In this document: positions 24,198 to 37,099 of the stretch, piece after piece
Layout: every line of letters starts with the position of its first letter
Numbering within the stretch: position 1 is the stretch's first letter
DNA from: Adenanthera pavonina
Taxonomy: Eukaryota > Streptophyta > Magnoliopsida > Fabales > Fabaceae
DNA: 64,000 nucleotides
Reading direction: 5' to 3'
Assembly: GCA_026686845.1 (NCBI GenBank)
Contig: JAIVEN010000011.1
Span: forward strand, 29,560,501 to 29,624,500
Made by a program: the position numbers and the translations under genes
The notes under the pieces: model-generated
The model's input: the letters and a program-made list of their open reading frames with translations, nothing else
Told to the model about the DNA's origin: nothing
Database searches by the model: none

Positions 24198-25269
24198 TAC
24201 TAAAAAATATAAACATTAATTATCTATTTCAATCAATCCAAGAAAATTATATATTTCAAAATATATGAACAATAAAACAAGAATGGATTGATGCAAAGGT
24301 ATTTAGTTGAAAAATGTTACACATGTCCCACTAAATTATTCAAGAAATTAAGAGTGGAAAGTGTATTTTTTTTATAAAAAAATTCATACCATCATATGCA
24401 TCTTAACACAAAGGCCCCTTCCTAAATATCTCATAATTGCCATATGCCACAATGAAATTGGAAACTAAAGACAAACTAGACCATAGTAATTACCTCCAAT
24501 GTCCCTTGTGCTCTCCATAGTTGCTCACCCTCTTTGGTTGTGTTTCCTTTTCAAGCTTCTGAATATTTCATCTGTGTATCTTTTTGATCTCCCTTCTTCC
24601 AATTTTTCAGATTTTTTGCTTTATCCTCCAATTACCCTTGCTAGATGTTACCCCACCTTAGCTCTTTACTCTCTACTATATGTTTCCATCTCATGCTACA
24701 TATATGGTTCTTTGCATGAAGAAATGTTTTTTGGCTTGATAGCATGAAGATGTTGGTTTGCAGTAAATTTATAATAAAGATAAAATAAGGTTTTCTCCTA
24801 TTTTAAGTTTAATTTTTAAAATTTTAAAATCATGTTAATGATGTTAAGTTTGGAATTATTGACTAGATTGGTGTGTTGTAAAAGAAAAAGTGCACATCTC
24901 AAATATGATTGGAGAATAGGATGATAAGTATAAATGAGCAAGTACCTTAGTTTTTTCCCATTTCAAAAGGCAAAAAGAAAAACAAATACATTGGGTTACA
25001 TATATTATGGGCATAAATGTTTTGGAACTGGTGTCTTTTGAATTATGAATTAGACCTAGATAGATGAGATATAACTTTCAGAGACCTTACTCATCGATCT
25101 ACTCCCCCACAATTATGTTGTTCAATGCAATTGTGTGCTTTATCGGTCATGTGTGTGTCTAGTTTTCATGAGTTCTTTAGAGAATTTGCCAACAAAAATC
25201 TCATATAAGCAACCTTATGCCACACTCAAATAGATGAATTCATAAAGTTATACTACACTTTATATGCCA
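24198..25269. other. No gene recognised
   Basis: AT-rich. A Met-initiated plus-strand frame at 24499-24747 is hydrophobic but has no recognisable family or support, so it is not called. Confidence 0.4.
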
Positions 25270-25975
25270 CCCATAGGAATTATGAATATCACCCTTAACT
25301 AATGTAGTTTAGCACTTTTACACACCATAGGAAGGGACTAAATTAATAGTGCTAGCATAACTAACAAGTGATTTGCTATAACCCATATGAACCTTTTTCA
25401 TGGGATCTCTAATAATGAAGGTTGGGTTACCATCATTATTAATTTCAAGTTGGTATAAGTCCATATCCTCTTGATGTTTTGGTAGTTAATTTTCTTTAAT
25501 GATGTTTAGTTAGATGATAGGCCTAATTCACTCTTGACTTTGTACAATTTCTTAAATCATCTGTAGCTACTCAATCATATTATGTCTTTGCAAAGACTAT
25601 TGTCACTTGAAAATCATAACATATATAGACCAAAGGTGTATTGCTAAGAGGTTTTTGAGCCACTAAGTCTTAGTACCAATCATTTCTAGGGTAATACATT
25701 TTAACTCATTGGATCTAATAATAATAATTTGCTCAGCTAACTTCCAAGTCACTATGCTCCATCAAGAGTAAATATAAAATCATCAGTGGATTTTTCTCAT
25801 ATGAATATGAAATTCAATCAATCATCATTATATCTTTCTAATATAATGGAAATCCATAATATATGATGCCATTATTCATGGTACCTTTAATGTATCTCAA
25901 AAGTCTAGCTATTTGCAATCCAAATGTCACACTTATTTCTCTCGTATATCTTATATCAAATTTAAGATGCAAAAA
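25270..25975 (-). pseudogene. Ty1-copia pol remnant (RNase H region), minus strand
   Basis: Read on the minus strand: ARLLRYIKGTMNNGIIYYG, the junction of copia reverse transcriptase and RNase H, followed by broken TWKLAEQIIIIRS- and WLKNLL-like pieces in shifting frames. Heavily mutated and too decayed to give limits. It ends near the left LTR of the next copia element. Confidence 0.55.
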
Positions 25976-26013
25976 AAGTATCTTGTTTCAAACAAAACAA
26001 TAAAAAGTATCAC

Positions 26014-26252
26014 TGTTGAGATGTATGATTAATTTGAAAAATACTATTAGCCGTTGTCATTTACTATTGTACCCATTGCTTGTTTATTTTTCTAGACATT
26101 AATCATGACCAGGTGGTGGTTAATTAGCTCTAATATTAATGATCCCTTTGTATATATTTAAGTGGGTGCACAGTGTTTTCTAATTAACAAAGAAATTATT
26201 CTTCTATACCTATATTGCATTGTCTTTGTTTCTCTCTTCTTTATACTCATCA
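26014..26252 (+). repeat. Left LTR of copia element
   Basis: TGTTGAGATGTATGATTAAT ... CTCATCA, about 239 bp, matching 41677-41914. Its first 12 bases are diverged from the right copy but of the same length. Confidence 0.7.
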
Positions 26253-26300
26253 ACATAGTATTAGAGCAACTAAAAACAAAGGCTATAACTTATTGATCTA

Positions 26301-27190
26301 GTGGCTGACAAACTTGAGCATAACTCGACTCTAAAATTGGGACCTATAAATACTAAAAAACTGGAGGATCTAGCTTTGACAATTCATCCTATTAGTTTTT
26401 TGTTGAGAAGCTTGATAGGAGGAACTATCAAGAATGGGCTAGAGCTAGGAGACTCGCCATCAAAGGTAGAGGCTCTTGCAATGGCACCTACAGGAGACGA
26501 CGTTGCTGGGCTCTTGCAGTGGAAAATATGCACCTTGTTGGTGACCTCATGGCTCACAAACTCCATGATATGTTCCATTTGTCGGACTTTCAACTCGTTA
26601 GTGTGGAGAGCTATTGGGGAGAATACTTGAATGGAGAAAATACAACACATATGTTTGAATTGAAAATACAATTTTGGCAGCTCAAAGAGGAGGACTGAGA
26701 TGTGAATGAAAATTGGGTTAAGATTATGTCTCTCTAGCAAGAGCTTAATTCGTACAATATAATGAAGAATAATGGAAGTGCCCATCAGATTGTATCCTAT
26801 TTAGAAAAAGGTTTGAAAGAGAAAGGGTATTTGAATTATTAGCTGATATGAATAAAAGTTTACATGATATGCGAAGCAGAATTTTGGCCAAAACTCCCCT
26901 TCCTTCACATGAAGCATTTGCTTAGGTAAGACAAAAGTAAGCAAGGAGGAAGGTGATGTTGAAGATAAAATAGCTAATGTGGAGGCTTCAACATTGCTAT
27001 CACAAAATGCTATTTCAACATTGCTATCACAAAATATTATTAGTGAACACTTGGGGAAGCAATGGAAAAAATTGTCCTTGATGTGAATACTGTAAGAAAG
27101 CTAGGCACTCTAAAAATACTTGTTGGGAAATCTATGGCAAGCCTAGCCATGAAGAAACTCAAAGAATCATGGACATTAAGCTAATTTAAG
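26301..27190 (+). pseudogene. Copia gag remnant with zinc knuckle
   Basis: An initial open frame from 26301 is followed by frameshifted gag-like sequence. A CCHC knuckle CEYCKKARHSKNTC (Cx2Cx4Hx4C) lies near 27085-27125, followed by WEIYGKP as in plant copia Gag. Stops occur throughout. Non-functional. Confidence 0.65.
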
Positions 27191-27390
27191 CTATGAAATT
27201 GAAAAAATAGATGATGGTAATAAACTAAGGTCAACAAGTATGTCCAATGAAGAATCCGAAAAAAATTCTTGAGATGCTTATAGCTCTCCAAAATTTAGGT
27301 CAGATACCAAAACAACTTGCTACTACCTTTATTGTCCATAAAGTTATTCATGCTTTACAAAGTTCTTGTCAAGGTATTGTATAGACCGTT

Positions 27391-27930
27391 GACTTTGGTG
27401 CTTCTGATCATAAGATGTATTCCTTGCATTTATTTGATACTTATATTCCTTGTAATGAAAATTTTAGAGTAAAAATTATTGATGGAACACTTGCTCCAAT
27501 TGCTGGAATTGGGAGCATATGAATATCAAAATTTATTTTACTTGAAAATGTTCTTTATGTTCTTGATCTTCATTACAATTTACTTACTATTAGTAAGATT
27601 AACTAAACAATCAAATTGTTCCATTAACTTCTTTACATCTATTTGCATCTTTCAGGACCTGTCAACTGGGAAGATGGACTCTCCTACCTTAATGGTGTTG
27701 AAGTGAGTAAATTGATATCAAGTAGTTCATGCAATTTTGTCTCTACTAAAGAAGATGATCTTATGATTTGGCACTTGAGAATGAGTCATTCTAATTTCAA
27801 ATATCTTTGTCTGTTTCTTAAACTTTGTACAAATAAAAATAATATGAATATTCAATGTGAAATTTGTGAATTTGTTAAGCATTAAAAAGCATATTTTCCT
27901 TTATCAAAATATGTGCCAACTAAACCATTT
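27391..27930 (+). pseudogene. Copia protease and GAG-pre-integrase remnant
   Basis: DFGASDHKMYSLHLFDTY corresponds to the aspartic protease motif (D-S/T-GA; here DFGA, so the catalytic triad is altered). IDGTLAPIAGIGSI and WHLRMSHSNFKYL with CEICEFVKH represent the pre-integrase zinc-binding part. The reading is cut near 27925 by the LINE fragment and resumes at about 29511. Confidence 0.7.
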
Positions 27931-29505
27931 TTTTTTCCAATGGAAAGGAATTTCATTAAATAAGTAGCAATGTATAAACAAGAACAGAACATATCAAAGC
28001 AGCAAAATAGACTCCACTTTAACCTATACCACTTCTAAAGCTATTAGCGTCCTTGTTCAAAATTTCAAGAAGGGGAGAAGAGGGATTTAAAACTCAATAA
28101 CTGGAGCACTTCTCTTGTAGGCTAGATTTAACTACGCAATTGGCAACTAAATTAGCAACTCTTGGGATCCAATTAATACAATGGCTTCCCAAACAATTCC
28201 TCTTGGAGAGGATGTTTTCCAACAAATTATCACAACACCATTCTGGACAATCTGCTTCACTATTTGCAGCCTTCACAAAAGTCAAATTATCAGTCTCAAA
28301 AATAACATTCTCAACTTGATCATATAGTGCATAATCCAAAGCTTCGTTAAGAGTCATAGCTTCAGCCATGAAGCTTGAGGAGGCCTCACATTTCTTAGAG
28401 CCACCATCTAGAAGAAAACTAGCAGAATCACGAACCACAAAGGCCACATAGCCCTGCTTGAATCCTGTACATAAGTAGCATCAGAATTAATTTTAGAAAA
28501 TTCTCTTGAGGAAGAGTCCATCTCAGGGAATGAAAAGAATGGGTTTGTTGAGGAGAAGGGACTATATCCCACAACCAGCCATTAGCATTCCAAAACCCAA
28601 CAACATAAGACTCTGCCCTCTTAAAGGTCAATACTGGACCTGGAGTGATATGGTCATAAACATAAGCACATCTCATTTTCCATATTTGCCAAAGAATGGA
28701 GCATATTAGAGATTTAGACCAATCATTACATTTTGGATTACATAAAAAATTCATCATCCAAACATCAATGCGACTCACATGATTAGGATCAATATTTAGA
28801 GTAAGAGGACTTCCCAACCAAACACCTCTGTTCCATTGGCATAAGAGGAATAGATGCTCTAGCATTTCAACATTTTCACCACAAATAAGGCATATTCTGG
28901 AATCAGTATAATGTCATTTCCATAATCTTTCAAAACAAGGAAGAGCATTATGTGTTAATCTCCACAGAAAATTACATATTTTAAATGGCACTTTAACCTT
29001 CCAAATTTCAATCCAAAAATTATTTGGAATGATGAAAGAGCTGCTAGGATTGCAAGAATTAGCATGAACAAGTAAATTACGAGCCACTTTGTAGCCATCC
29101 TTGACTGAATATACATCTTTTTCCCCTTCACCGAGATCCATTTATCATCTCTAGTAGATGTAGCCCTAATAATCTTTCTAATAGCATTGACTTAACCCTG
29201 AGAGAGCCATTGTTCAATAAAAGAAAACTCCCACTCCCCTTTGTAAATTAAGTCACCTACTTTCAAATTAGTTAACTCCTCAAGAGGACAAGTAGATGAA
29301 AGTCTCATACCTGGCAACAAGCGAATCCATGGATCATTCCACACATTTGTATTCATCCTATTTCCAAGGCTTTTACATAGTCTTCCCTGAAGAATTTCTC
29401 TTCCAGCTAGAATGCTGCTCCAAATTCAAGATGCTCTCGAACCTTTCGATGCTGAAAGAAAATATAAGTTAGGAAAATATAAACCTTTTAAAATTTGAAC
29501 CCATA
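27931..29505 (-). mobile_element. LINE (non-LTR retrotransposon) 3' fragment, minus strand
   Basis: On the minus strand, reading from 29505 to 27931: the end of a reverse-transcriptase ORF (ASWIWSSILAGREILQGRL, WNDPWIRLLPG), the zinc-binding RT C-terminal domain (KDGYKVAR, IWKVKVPFKICNFLWR) at 28914-29141, and an RNase H-like domain at 28094-28447 (AEAMTLNEALDYAL, VIFETDN). A short T run on the plus strand at 27929-27936 marks the 3' poly(A). It is 5'-truncated, as is usual for LINEs. It sits inside copia integrase, which continues on the right with IHSDIW. Stops are present. Confidence 0.75.
28094..28447 (-). pseudogene. LINE RNase H-like domain
   Basis: About 117 codons open: AFVVRDSASFLLDGGSKK, AEAMTLNEALDYAL, VIFETDNLTFVKA and NWIPRVANLVAN follow the plant RVT_3/RNase H fold order (D...E...D...N). 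It is part of the LINE fragment and is decayed elsewhere. Confidence 0.65.
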
Positions 29506-29510
29506 AGTCA

Positions 29511-30240
29511 TTCATAGTGATATTTGGGACCCTTCTCATATAGCCAATCATACCCATGCTAAATGGTTTATTTCTTTTATTAATTATCATACCCGACTTT
29601 GCTAGGTATATTTAGTGAAAGAAAAAAAATATTAAGTTTCAAATATTGTTATTAATTTCTTTGTTACGGTACAAACCCAGGTTAATGAAAAAAATCAAAT
29701 ACTGATAATGGAACTAAATTTGTAAACAAAACTTTAAATTCTTTTTTCTTTTTCCTTTTTTCTTGAAGAACAGAGTGTTGCATATTAGAGTTCCTATAAC
29801 TATACTCCTCAACAATGGAGTTGTAGTCTTGCATAAAGAAAAAAATAGACATCTACTTGAGATTGTAAGAGCTTTGATCACTTCTAATGTACCCATGTTT
29901 TACTTGGTTGATGCTATTCTCACTGTTACATATCTCATTAATAAAATGTCAAGTATAGTTTTATCTTTTACTAACTTGTCTTTGAAAATTTCATGACTTC
30001 TTTTCCTTACTCTAACGTTACATCTAATCTTCCTTTGAAAGTGTTTGGTTTGCACATCATTCGTTCATGATCATTTAAGTCAAAAAAATAAATTTATTCC
30101 TAGAGCAATTAATTGTACTTTCATTGGTTATTCTTCATCATAAAATGGCCACAAATGTTATGACATGTATTTCAAAAAAATGTTTGTTTCAATGGATGTT
30201 ACACTCTTTGAAAAAACTCCTTATTATTCCAAGTTCTCTA
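29511..30240 (+). pseudogene. Copia integrase core remnant
   Basis: After the LINE, IHSDIWDPSHIANHTHAKWF continues the integrase, then YHTRLC and VYLVKEK, DNGTKFVNKTL (the second Asp), KNRHLLEIVRALITSNVP and TYLINKM, and finally FVSMDVTLFEKTPYYSKF, the C-terminal GKGY-type end. Frameshifts and stops occur. Confidence 0.7.
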
Positions 30241-30467
30241 TTTAGGGGAGAATAGCTGTGACTTTCTAACTTGGCATAATAAAAATAAAGAAATAATGAT
30301 TATTGATGACCCATTTATTTCTACTTCCTTTTCCACTTCTACCTCCTCTTATACCATTCCCACTCATATCTCATCTGAGCCTAAGAAGGAGAGAATCAAA
30401 CTTAGGGAAGATGTAAAACTCAAAAGTTGACCTTCATAACTCTGAGGTACTGCATGACTCTGAACCT

Positions 30468-31260
30468 ATGTTGGGTCATGAAAACTATAAAAAAAAATTG
30501 ACTAATAATGAGCCATCTATCCTAAATCTTCCTATTGCTCTTAGGAAATCTACTCATTCATGTACTCTTTATCCTATAAAAAAATATGTATCTTATAATA
30601 CTCTACCTACAAAATATCTTGTTTTTACTACTAATCTTGAAACGGTGAAGAATCCAAACAATATACAAGAAGCTCTAGATATACCTAAATGGAGATTGAT
30701 AGTAATGGAAGAAATGAAAGCATTGGAGAAAAATGAAACATGGGAAATTGTTGAACTACCACTAGGAAAGCAATCAATTAGGTATAAATGGGTGATCATA
30801 GTAAAATTCAAGGTAGATGCATGGCATTCTAGAGAGATAAAAGGCTAGATTTGTTGCCAAAAAGTTTACTCAAACCTATGGCATAGACTACACTAAAACT
30901 TTTGCCCCAGTGGCAAAGCTCAACACCATCCGAGTTGTTCTATCTATAGCATCCAATTTGGATTGGCTACTTCAACAACTTGATATTAAAAATGCTTTCT
31001 TAAATGGATAATTAGTTGAAGAAGTATATATGTCTCTCCCTCTTGGAATATATGAGGAAAATCAAATGAATCAAGTTTGTAGATTAAAAAAAATCCATGT
31101 ACGACCTCAAAGCAATCACCCAAGGGTATGGTTTGAAAAGTTTACAAAGGTATTCACAAGAGAAGTGTACAAGTAAGGTCAATCAGATCATACTTTTTCT
31201 TTTAATTAAACATAATGGTAGAATGAAGACCACATATTCGTCTATGTGAATGACATCATC
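30468..31260 (+). pseudogene. Copia reverse transcriptase remnant, part 1
   Basis: NIQEALDIPKWRLIVMEEMK, ALEKNETWEIVELP and YKWVIIVKFK are the start of the RVT_2 domain. After a stop, NLWH..., LATSTT and KSMYDLKA continue in broken frames. The DD-containing strand lies at the left edge of the hAT MITE (YSSM then TSSSLA), so the active site is destroyed. Confidence 0.7.
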
Positions 31261-31268
31261 CTCACTGG

Positions 31269-31586
31269 CAGTGGAAAACTTAGGACCCTAGCTTAGTGGG
31301 TACAATTTTTTTTTTTAAATGATAGAAACTATTATCATATAATAGATGTACTAAAATCATATAAACTTTCTATAAAATCAAATATATTGCATACCTTTAT
31401 TTTGAAATCTTTATATATTCAATTTATTGTCATTGCTTTGGACCTTTATTTGTACACAAATTTAGTGGTTTAAAAAATAATACATATATGGGTGTAAAAT
31501 AGTAACCATAACACATATATACTTTAATTTTGTGGAGTTGAGGGGGTGCAGCCGCCCCTACTGAAGCCCACGTAGGTCCGGCCCTG
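31269..31586. mobile_element. hAT MITE with perfect 8-bp target duplication
   Basis: 318 bp flanked by CTCACTGG on both sides (31261-31268 and 31587-31594). The left end CAGTGGAAAACTTAGGACC and inverted right end CAGGGCCGGACCTACG are imperfect hAT termini. No transposase. It splits the copia reverse transcriptase. Confidence 0.8.
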
Positions 31587-32112
31587 CTCACTGGAGATGA
31601 TAAAGAAGAAATGGGGGGATTAAAGAAAGTTTTAGCAACTGAATTTGAAGTGAAAGACCTTGAGCAATTAATAGACTTTATAGGAATGGAAATAGCCAAA
31701 TCACATAAAGGAGTTAGTATGTCTCAATGAAAATATACACTAGATCTTTTAGAAGAAATTGGAATGCATGGTTGTAAACCAAGCGATACTCCTATAGAAG
31801 CTGGGAAAAGAGTTGAGATTTTGGAGAACCAATTCATAGATAAAGGTAGCAAAAGCTAGTTGAGAAAACTTATATACTTGTCTCACACTTGTTGTGACAT
31901 CACATTTACTATTAGTATTGTGAGTTAGTACATGCATTCTCCTAATGAAAATCATCTTCAAGCAGTTTATTGAATCCTAAGATATTTGAAAGGGTAACTA
32001 GGATGGAGTTTATTTTGCAAAAGAGAGAGCAAGCTAAAGTTTGAAATTTTTACTGATATAAATTGGGCAGGATCAAGTAATGATAGAAGATCTACATATG
32101 GGTATAGCACCT
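31587..32112 (+). pseudogene. Copia reverse transcriptase / RNase H remnant, part 2
   Basis: Continues after the hAT MITE with KKVLATEFEVKDLEQLIDF, FIGMEIAKSHKGVSMSQ and YTLDLLEEIGMHGCKP, the thumb region before RNase H, then an INWAGSSNDRRSTYGYS-like segment up to 32112. A stop near 31728 and others are seen. Confidence 0.65.
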
Positions 32113-32640
32113 AGAGCTGTCAAAACGGGCCAGGCCCGATGGGTCGACCTGAAAAGCCTGAAGAAATGAGTAGACTGGGCTTTAATTTTTAGTGTCAAAA
32201 TACAATTCGAGCTTTTTGAGCCCGGCCTATAGCAAGTCTACCCGAGCAGGCCATGGGCTGGCCCGAAAGCCTATTTTTTTTTTATTTTTTTTATTATTTT
32301 GTTTGTTTAAAAATTAAATAATACATATTATTTTATTAATTAGTGATATATAAATTATAAAATTTTAATATTATATTATCTTTTGATCAATTATGATGAT
32401 AATTAGTTGTATTAATTTAAATAATTATATATCTATCTATAAAAAATTTAAATAATTATATAAAAAATAAAAAAATAATGAAAAATATTAAAAAAATAAT
32501 AAAAAGTCCGCTGGCTGGCCCGTAGGCCCGATCCCACAGGTTCGGGCTTGCACTTTTAAGCCTGTATGTCAAATCGAGCTTTTAGGCCGGGCCCGATTTG
32601 GGCGTGGCCCAAGACGTGCTGGCCCGATTTGACACCTCTA
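32113..32640. mobile_element. MULE-type MITE with perfect 9-bp target duplication
   Basis: 528 bp flanked by ATAGCACCT at 32104-32112 and 32641-32649. The ends AGAGCTGTCAAAACGGGCC and, inverted, TAGAGGTGTCAAATCGGGCC form terminal inverted repeats. A 9-bp duplication is the Mutator signature. GC-rich ends (GGCCCGAT words) flank an AT-rich core. It splits copia RNase H. Confidence 0.85.
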
Positions 32641-33142
32641 ATAGCACCTTTGTATGGGGAAATCTAATAACATGGAGAAGAAATATAATGTTGTAGCTAT
32701 AAGTAGCCTAGAAGCTAAGTTTTGAGTTGTAGTACACATAATATGTGAATTGTGAATGATTATGGATTAAAAGATTACTTGAAGAACCAAAAGTTGACAT
32801 CAATCTTCCTATTAAGCTCTATTGTGATAATAAAGCTCCTATCAATATCTCCTTGAATTTGATGTAACATGATCGAACCAAGCATGTGGAGGTTAATAAG
32901 CATTTCATTGAAGAAAATGTTGAAAAAGTTATCACTTGTATGTCATATATTCCTACAAAAGAGCAAACCGTTGATATCCTCACCAAAGGTCTACCATATC
33001 ATATGTTTGAAGGGCTCATTGGCAAGTTCAACATGATAAATAGGCTCTTTGATCAAAATATAATGAAAAAAAAAGAAATTACCAATATACAACAATCTCA
33101 AAAATATTTACCAAGACAGAACACTTTTAGGAAGTCGTAATT
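32641..33142 (+). pseudogene. Copia RNase H C-terminus
   Basis: TFVWGNLITWRRKYNVVAIS, IKLYCDNKAPINIS and TKHVEVNKHFIEENVEKVI, then TKEQTVDILTKGLPYHMFE, mark the end of a copia polyprotein. The last part (from about 32886) is open for 84 codons; earlier parts contain stops. Confidence 0.75.
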
Positions 33143-35894
33143 TGGTGTTTCATGTTTGCGGAGAATGTGTTAAAAAGAAATCACAATTTTGTATTACGAT
33201 TTGTAAAAATGTAAATGAAATCGTAACTCTCAATTACGATTTGTAAATTTAAAAAAAAAAGTCAAATGGATAAACTTCATTTAAAAGTCTATCCATAGAC
33301 TTTATTAAAGTCTGTCATGGACAAACTTTAATAAAGCTACAATGCCAATCAACTTCGACTAGGGCTGTAGCGTTACATTGCCATGGAGCACCGTTTCAAA
33401 GTGTAACACTGCACAATGGCAGCATTACTTTTTATTAAAAAAAAAATTGCTGCATGCAGCAACATCTAGTCATTCAATGCCGCTGCATGCAGCATTGATT
33501 GATGCAAAGCCCATAGGCACAGGGGCATTGCATCAATTAGTTTAGCTAGCAAGTGAGATTAGTGTAGAGGTGCCCATGATTCTATAGATACAATTGTTTT
33601 TTATTATATATGAGGTCTCAATTCCAATAGTCCATATGAGTTCTTTCACTTTTGTATCTCCATATTTTAGTCACTCTTTTTCCTCTTTTTCACTTGCAAA
33701 AATTTTTTTTCTTTGTTTAAAGCAGAAAAATTTGCTGGATCCTTCAATCTAATCTAAGAGCTTGCTTTTTTATTGTCAACAACATCTATCTTGATTTTCA
33801 CTCATTTTTCTGAAAATTTCATACAAGAATACAAGTAAGTATATTTTGTTATATATCACATATAGCTAATTTTACAATATAATTATCTAGTTTGTTTTGA
33901 TTTTACTGCATAATATTAGGTTGTTAGATTTTTAGGAAGAAGTGGTTAAGATTTTTATGAGGGATCAATCTGTGTTCCCACTCATCTTGTAATTTTGCAC
34001 ATCATGGTTAAATCATAATTGAGCTAACTGAGTGGATTAATTAATATTAAGCTACTAGTATGCAAAAGAGAAGCAAGAGGAGCATGAATCTAATTTAGTG
34101 AAGTCATTTATTTACCAAATTTTTATTTGTTATTTTTGTGTTATATATTTGTCATTTTTTTAGGAAACCATTATTAATTTTCATTTTTTGTATCTTATGT
34201 GTGAAATAATTTATTTTATTTATTTATTTATTATTATGAGTTTGTAATTTTTTAGTTATTTTTCATTTATTAAATGTATTATTTATTTATATTAAACATG
34301 ATTTAAGATATGCGAATTACAATTTTTTTATTTCAAATAAAAAATATAAAAAATTTCAAGAGTAGGTTTTTATTGACTATGAGATACAATTTCAATGAAA
34401 AAATATTATAGAAGACATTTATAGAATATACAATTTAATTATATATATATATATATATTAAATTTTATATAATTTTAACATTTATATATTTAATATTTAT
34501 ATGATAATAACTAATTAACTATTTTTTAAATATACCGCCCCTTTTAATTTAGGGTCCTAAATCCATCATTAGATTTGAGAGAAGAGGTGTGAAGAATATT
34601 TATTTACTTGCTAGTTGAAACAAATTTTTTTATTGTTTCATTTATAATATTTTTATTTTTATTTGTTTCATTTATGATGTTGAAATATTTAATTTAGTTA
34701 AATCCTTTATTTTTGTGTACTTTTGTTTATATTAAAATTTTAAATTTGTGATGTTCTAAGCTTTTTTTATTTACAAATTATACTTTTTATTTACATTAAT
34801 ACTCATGATTTAGGAATAGTAGAATGCAAATTTTTCAAATTTTGAATAAATTTTTTTTTGAAAAAAATATCATTATAAGAGTATCAATTTTCATAAATTG
34901 AACTTTTAATAATAAATTAAGAAAAATTCAAAAAAATCTGCCATCAAGGACAAAAATAATTTTGATATTTAAATGTTTAACGTAATTTTAATATTTTTAT
35001 ATCTAACTTTATATGATATTTATCATTTTCAACTTTCATAAAAAATAATTTTGTCCTCATATAGCTACGTTCTTCTTGGTTCCACACTTAGATTTATATA
35101 TATGTATTTATATTTTATATAAACTAATAAACTTTCATTAAAAAAAATAATAAATTAATTTTATGTATTAACAAAAATATAAATACATTTATCTAAAATG
35201 TATTTCTTAAAAAATAAAATTAACATAAAAAATAACATTTTATAAAATTAGAAGCACTCACTAATCATACATAATTTTTATATAAAATATTAAGAAATCA
35301 ATTTAAAATTTTAAAAAAATAAAAATATTGAAATCTTAAAAATATTTATGAAATAATAAATTCAATTTATTATTTATAATTTATTAAGAAAAAAATCAAA
35401 TAAAATTAATTAATATTTATAAAAAATTTTAAAAATTTAATTAATATATGAACAATTTATATGTCTACACTTTATATTAAATATTTCATATACGTTTATG
35501 TAAAAATAAATATTATACTATATAAAAATAGATGAAATGTAAAAAAATTATATATACTTTGTTATATATTAAATTTTGTCATGCATATATCAATTTATAT
35601 AATAAATTAAATAAGTAATTTAAGAGTGGAACAAATAATTATAGTTTTAAAATATAATAAGAAATTGTATAATTGCATAAATAAATTGTAGTTAGGAACA
35701 ATAACATTTTATATGAACTATAATAAATAATATTCATTGTAATATTATTTTTTAGCAAAGAATTTTATTTTCAATATCTTCACAATAAAGAGGTTATTAG
35801 CCTATAAAATTTTATTGTATAGATATCAATTTTTTTCGGTGCATTAATATTTATTTCTTATTTATGAATAGATAATAAATGATTTTATAATATA

Positions 35895-37001
35895 GGAACA
35901 AGAATGGATAGTAGAAGAGACTAGAGAGTGGGTGTATGTATATACAAATAGATGGATATGTACTAGTTCATATTGTGTAACATTTGAATCAAACAATATG
36001 AGAATGATATGTGTTCATTCATATATTAGTTTGGTTCAATTGATGCAAGTCATTAGGCAAAACCTTCAACTTTCTCCCAATCAAATTGTATTAGATTTGG
36101 TATATAGATGTCCGCTATACATAAATCCACCATGACACCAATCATCTATTCTCGTAGATGATCATGGTATACAAAAGATATGGCAAATAAATTCACAATA
36201 TTCAAATCAACTAATCGGAGTTGAGTTATATGCGCACATTTCAAATGTAGAAATTAACACCCATTTTATTTTCAACCACTAGAGGACCATGTGCCACATA
36301 CAATCTCATCAAGTAGTAATCAAGTGGATCCGGTAGGATAAGGATCTAGGCTTAGCATGCACTTGAAAAATTTTCGTCCATTTGATCCTTGTCCAAATGT
36401 TGACAATACTATACCATCATCTTTACTTCATCTAACTAAGGATATTTCTGACTTTGAGAATGATGATGAGTATATTTTTTAATAAATGCTGGTGATCAGA
36501 ACAATGAAAATGAAGCCCATGAGGAGAATTATGAGGGTGGTGATAATGTCCTAGACCCAACATTGTGTATAAATAAACATGAAGAGCTTGGAGCTAATTT
36601 CTTTTCACGTGTTAATGTAGAGTTAGTTGTGGCTCCTGAGTTTAGTGGAATGAGAGATATTCTATCTCTTAATAATAGTCAAGAGTTTGAAATTGGCCGA
36701 ACTTTTAATAATGTCCGTGCACTAAGACTTGTAGCCAAACTTTGCTCTATTTGAGTTTATCATACATTCAAGGTATATTTGTCAAGTAATAAATATGAAG
36801 AATATTGATGTATAAACTATGGATCTAGATGTAATTGGAAACTAAGGGCATGTGAAAACTGAAATGGAATGGTTTGGAAAGTCACCAAATATGTGGGGTC
36901 CCATACATGTTTAACTACTTCATTAAGTCAAGATCACTCTAAGTTGGACATTGATGTCATCTCATCTTCTATAGTAGCGATGGTGACTGATCAACCGAAC
37001 G
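35895..37001 (+). pseudogene. MULE N-terminal region (MuDR-type domain), decayed
   Basis: VQLMQVIRQNLQLSPNQIVL and VYRCPLYINPP match the N-terminal ubiquitin-like region of plant MULE proteins. Later, GRTFNNVRALRLVAKLCSI and NYGSRCNWKLRAC correspond to the MuDR domain (with its conserved C..W.RAC word), then SQDHSKLDIDVIS. Stops interrupt it. The exon ends at about 37001 with a GTATGT donor. Confidence 0.65.
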
Positions 37002-37099
37002 GTATGTTAGATATATTTAATTAATAATAATATATATTTGAATCTATATAAATTATATTTATCTTATTTACTTAATTAAATATATTTTATCTAAGTGTG

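Noticed and set aside
24499..24747. 82-codon hydrophobic plus-strand frame
   Set aside because: No homology recognised, no splice or regulatory context, and T-rich DNA gives hydrophobic frames by chance.
26384..26785. 133-codon minus-strand frame over the copia gag region
   Set aside because: Antisense to gag-like sequence of a copia element whose other parts are all on the plus strand.
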